Of a DNA stretch of 7,238 nucleotides, positions 6,435 through 7,238 are shown one piece after another (position 1 is the first letter of the stretch; the number at the start of each line of letters is the position of its first letter). This DNA is from Clostridiales bacterium UBA3705 (GTDB taxonomy: Bacteria > Bacillota_A > Clostridia > Oscillospirales > Oscillospiraceae). The notes under the pieces are model-generated. The model ran no database searches. It was not told the origin of the DNA and saw only the letters and a list, made by a program, of their open reading frames with translations. A program made the translations under genes and the position numbers. The stretch spans positions 1 through 7,238 of the forward strand of contig DFIE01000163.1 in assembly GCA_002372735.1 (NCBI GenBank), read 5' to 3'.

Positions 6435-7238
6435 CTATTTGGTGGTAAAGGTGATGGTGTCAGAGGTGAAAATGGTGTCCCAGCTGTCGTCGTCAATGAT
6501 CTGGAACTTCAGCTCCACCTCGTCCACAGAGGTGATGTGGTTCTTCTCCAGGTCAGAGGACAGCAGGGTGATGTCGTCAATGGCCATCTTGCCGTCATAG
6601 ACCGTGCAGGAGAAATAGGGGGTCACCATAAAGCCGTTGATGGACATATCCTCGCACTGGATCATCACGTTCCGGCCGGAGTGATTCTCCATGTACAGCA
6701 GCACGCCTGCACCCCAGAAGCTGTTTTCGTCCACATATTTGCCCACAATGCGGATGCCGTCCTGGTTCAGCAGCTCCTTGCCGGTGTCGTTGGGGGTGGT
6801 GTCCATCTGGTCGTAGGCAGAGGTGCGGATGGTGACGGGGTCGGGCTTGAACAGATCGTCCCAGGAGTCGGTGTCATAGACCCGGAAATAGATCTCAATC
6901 TCGCCCACGGTGCTGATGCCCGCGGCCTCCAGGCCGGAGGAGGACAGGTTCAGATCTTCATAGGTCTTTTTGCCCGCCGCCACCTCGCAGTAGAACAGGT
7001 CGCTGATCATGTAGTTGTTTACAATGAGCGCGTCGCAGCTGACGGTAACGTTCTGCGCAGAGTCGTTTTCCACCAGCACCTTGATCTCGTCGCCCCACAG
7101 GGCGTCGTGGACAAACTCTGTGGCGGTCACCTTGATGCCGTCCTGCTCAAAGAGCACCTGCTCCTCAATGGTGATTGCGCCGCTGCCGGCGGGCTTGGCG
7201 GCTTCCGGCTCGGTTTCCTCCTCGGCGGGCTTCGTCTT
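6435..7238 (-). CDS. Protein with two tandem copies of an uncharacterised about 110-residue domain (C-terminal part; 5' end outside window)
   Basis: The frame is open to the window edge and gives 267 residues with no convincing start, so the N-terminus, including any signal peptide, lipobox, zinc ribbon or membrane segment, lies to the right. A GTG at 7157 is only an internal valine in a continuing frame. Residues 1-29 are an acidic, Ala/Pro/Lys-rich linker (KTKPAEEETEPEAAKP). Residues 30-139 and 157-266 are two copies of one domain joined by a 17-residue linker. They align without gaps, with 39 of 110 identical residues by hand count. Shared features are QDGI, WG, EN, NV followed by Cys, F-x-Cys, GK, LSS, and DSWD near the end. 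Alternating hydrophobic and polar residues suggest an immunoglobulin-like or DUF4352-like beta sandwich. I do not recognise the family. A Pro/Glu linker before beta domains is common in clostridial cell-surface proteins, so extracytoplasmic location is plausible but not shown. It converges on the ene-reductase gene and is unlikely to be functionally linked to it. Confidence 0.88.
   Translation of the reverse strand, partial: KTKPAEEETEPEAAKPAGSGAITIEEQVLFEQDGIKVTATEFVHDALWGDEIKVLVENDSAQNVTVSCDALIVNNYMISDLFYCEVAAGKKTYEDLNLSSSGLEAAGISTVGEIEIYFRVYDTDSWDDLFKPDPVTIRTSAYDQMDTTPNDTGKELLNQDGIRIVGKYVDENSFWGAGVLLYMENHSGRNVMIQCEDMSINGFMVTPYFSCTVYDGKMAIDDITLLSSDLEKNHITSVDEVELKFQIIDDDSWDTIFTSDTITFTTK
6441..6770 (-). 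repeat. Second (C-terminal) copy of the tandem protein domain
   Basis: Codes for residues 157-266 of the minus-strand protein. It starts at LNQDGIRIV and ends at DSWDTIFTSDTITFTT, one residue before the C-terminal lysine. It aligns end to end with the copy at 6822-7151 without a gap, and two cysteines are kept at equivalent places in both copies. Confidence 0.85.
6822..7151 (-). repeat. First copy of the tandem protein domain
   Basis: Codes for residues 30-139 of the partial minus-strand protein, from FEQDGIKVT to DSWDDLFKPDPVTIRT. The similarity to the second copy is at protein level (about 35% identity), so this is an old internal duplication rather than a recent DNA repeat. Confidence 0.85.

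Noticed and set aside
1..7238. tRNA, rRNA, CRISPR array, insertion sequence, phage or defence genes
   Set aside because: Nothing resembling these was visible on either strand; nearly all of the window is accounted for by metabolic genes, one repeat-domain gene and two short intergenic regions.

Overview
The window looks like chromosomal DNA from a GC-rich, anaerobic, gut-type Clostridia relative. Oscillospiraceae-like is my best guess, from the strong GCC/GGC/CTG codon preference, Firmicute-style GGAGG ribosome sites, the mix of sugar-acid and ene-reductase genes and compact GC hairpin terminators. The taxonomy is inference; there is no rRNA or other marker gene.

Layout: (1) Bases 1-4193 are a tightly overlapping plus-strand operon that enters from the left. 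It holds the C-terminal part of decarboxylating 6-phosphogluconate dehydrogenase (gnd), a Cof-type HAD phosphatase, a LarA-family (DUF2088) nickel-pincer racemase/epimerase homologue, and uronate isomerase (uxaC). Every junction overlaps (8, 4 and 4 bp), and the operon ends at a strong intrinsic terminator (4213-4255). (2) A separate plus-strand unit at about 4295-6379 has a perfect TATAAT -10 box flanked by two inverted repeats. It encodes a 647-residue two-module ene-reductase of the enoate reductase/BaiCD/2,4-dienoyl-CoA reductase superfamily and ends in its own terminator. (3) On the minus strand, 7238-6435 encodes the C-terminal end of a protein made of two tandem copies of an unrecognised, probably beta-rich domain behind an acidic, Ala/Pro-rich linker. 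It converges on the ene-reductase and has its own terminator.

How the genes may work together: the most interesting reading concerns the first operon. UxaC opens hexuronate catabolism by turning D-glucuronate into D-fructuronate, which a fructuronate reductase (not in the window) would reduce to D-mannonate. D-mannonate and D-gluconate differ only at C2, and D-gluconate 2-epimerase is an established activity within the LarA superfamily. The LarA homologue could therefore join UxaC chemistry to 6-phosphogluconate and Gnd, sending hexuronates into the oxidative pentose phosphate pathway with NADPH recovery rather than through 2-keto-3-deoxygluconate. This is an inference from gene context plus conserved catalytic residues. 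A gluconokinase and a fructuronate reductase would be needed and would have to lie outside the window.

I see no tRNA, rRNA, CRISPR array, insertion sequence or phage gene.
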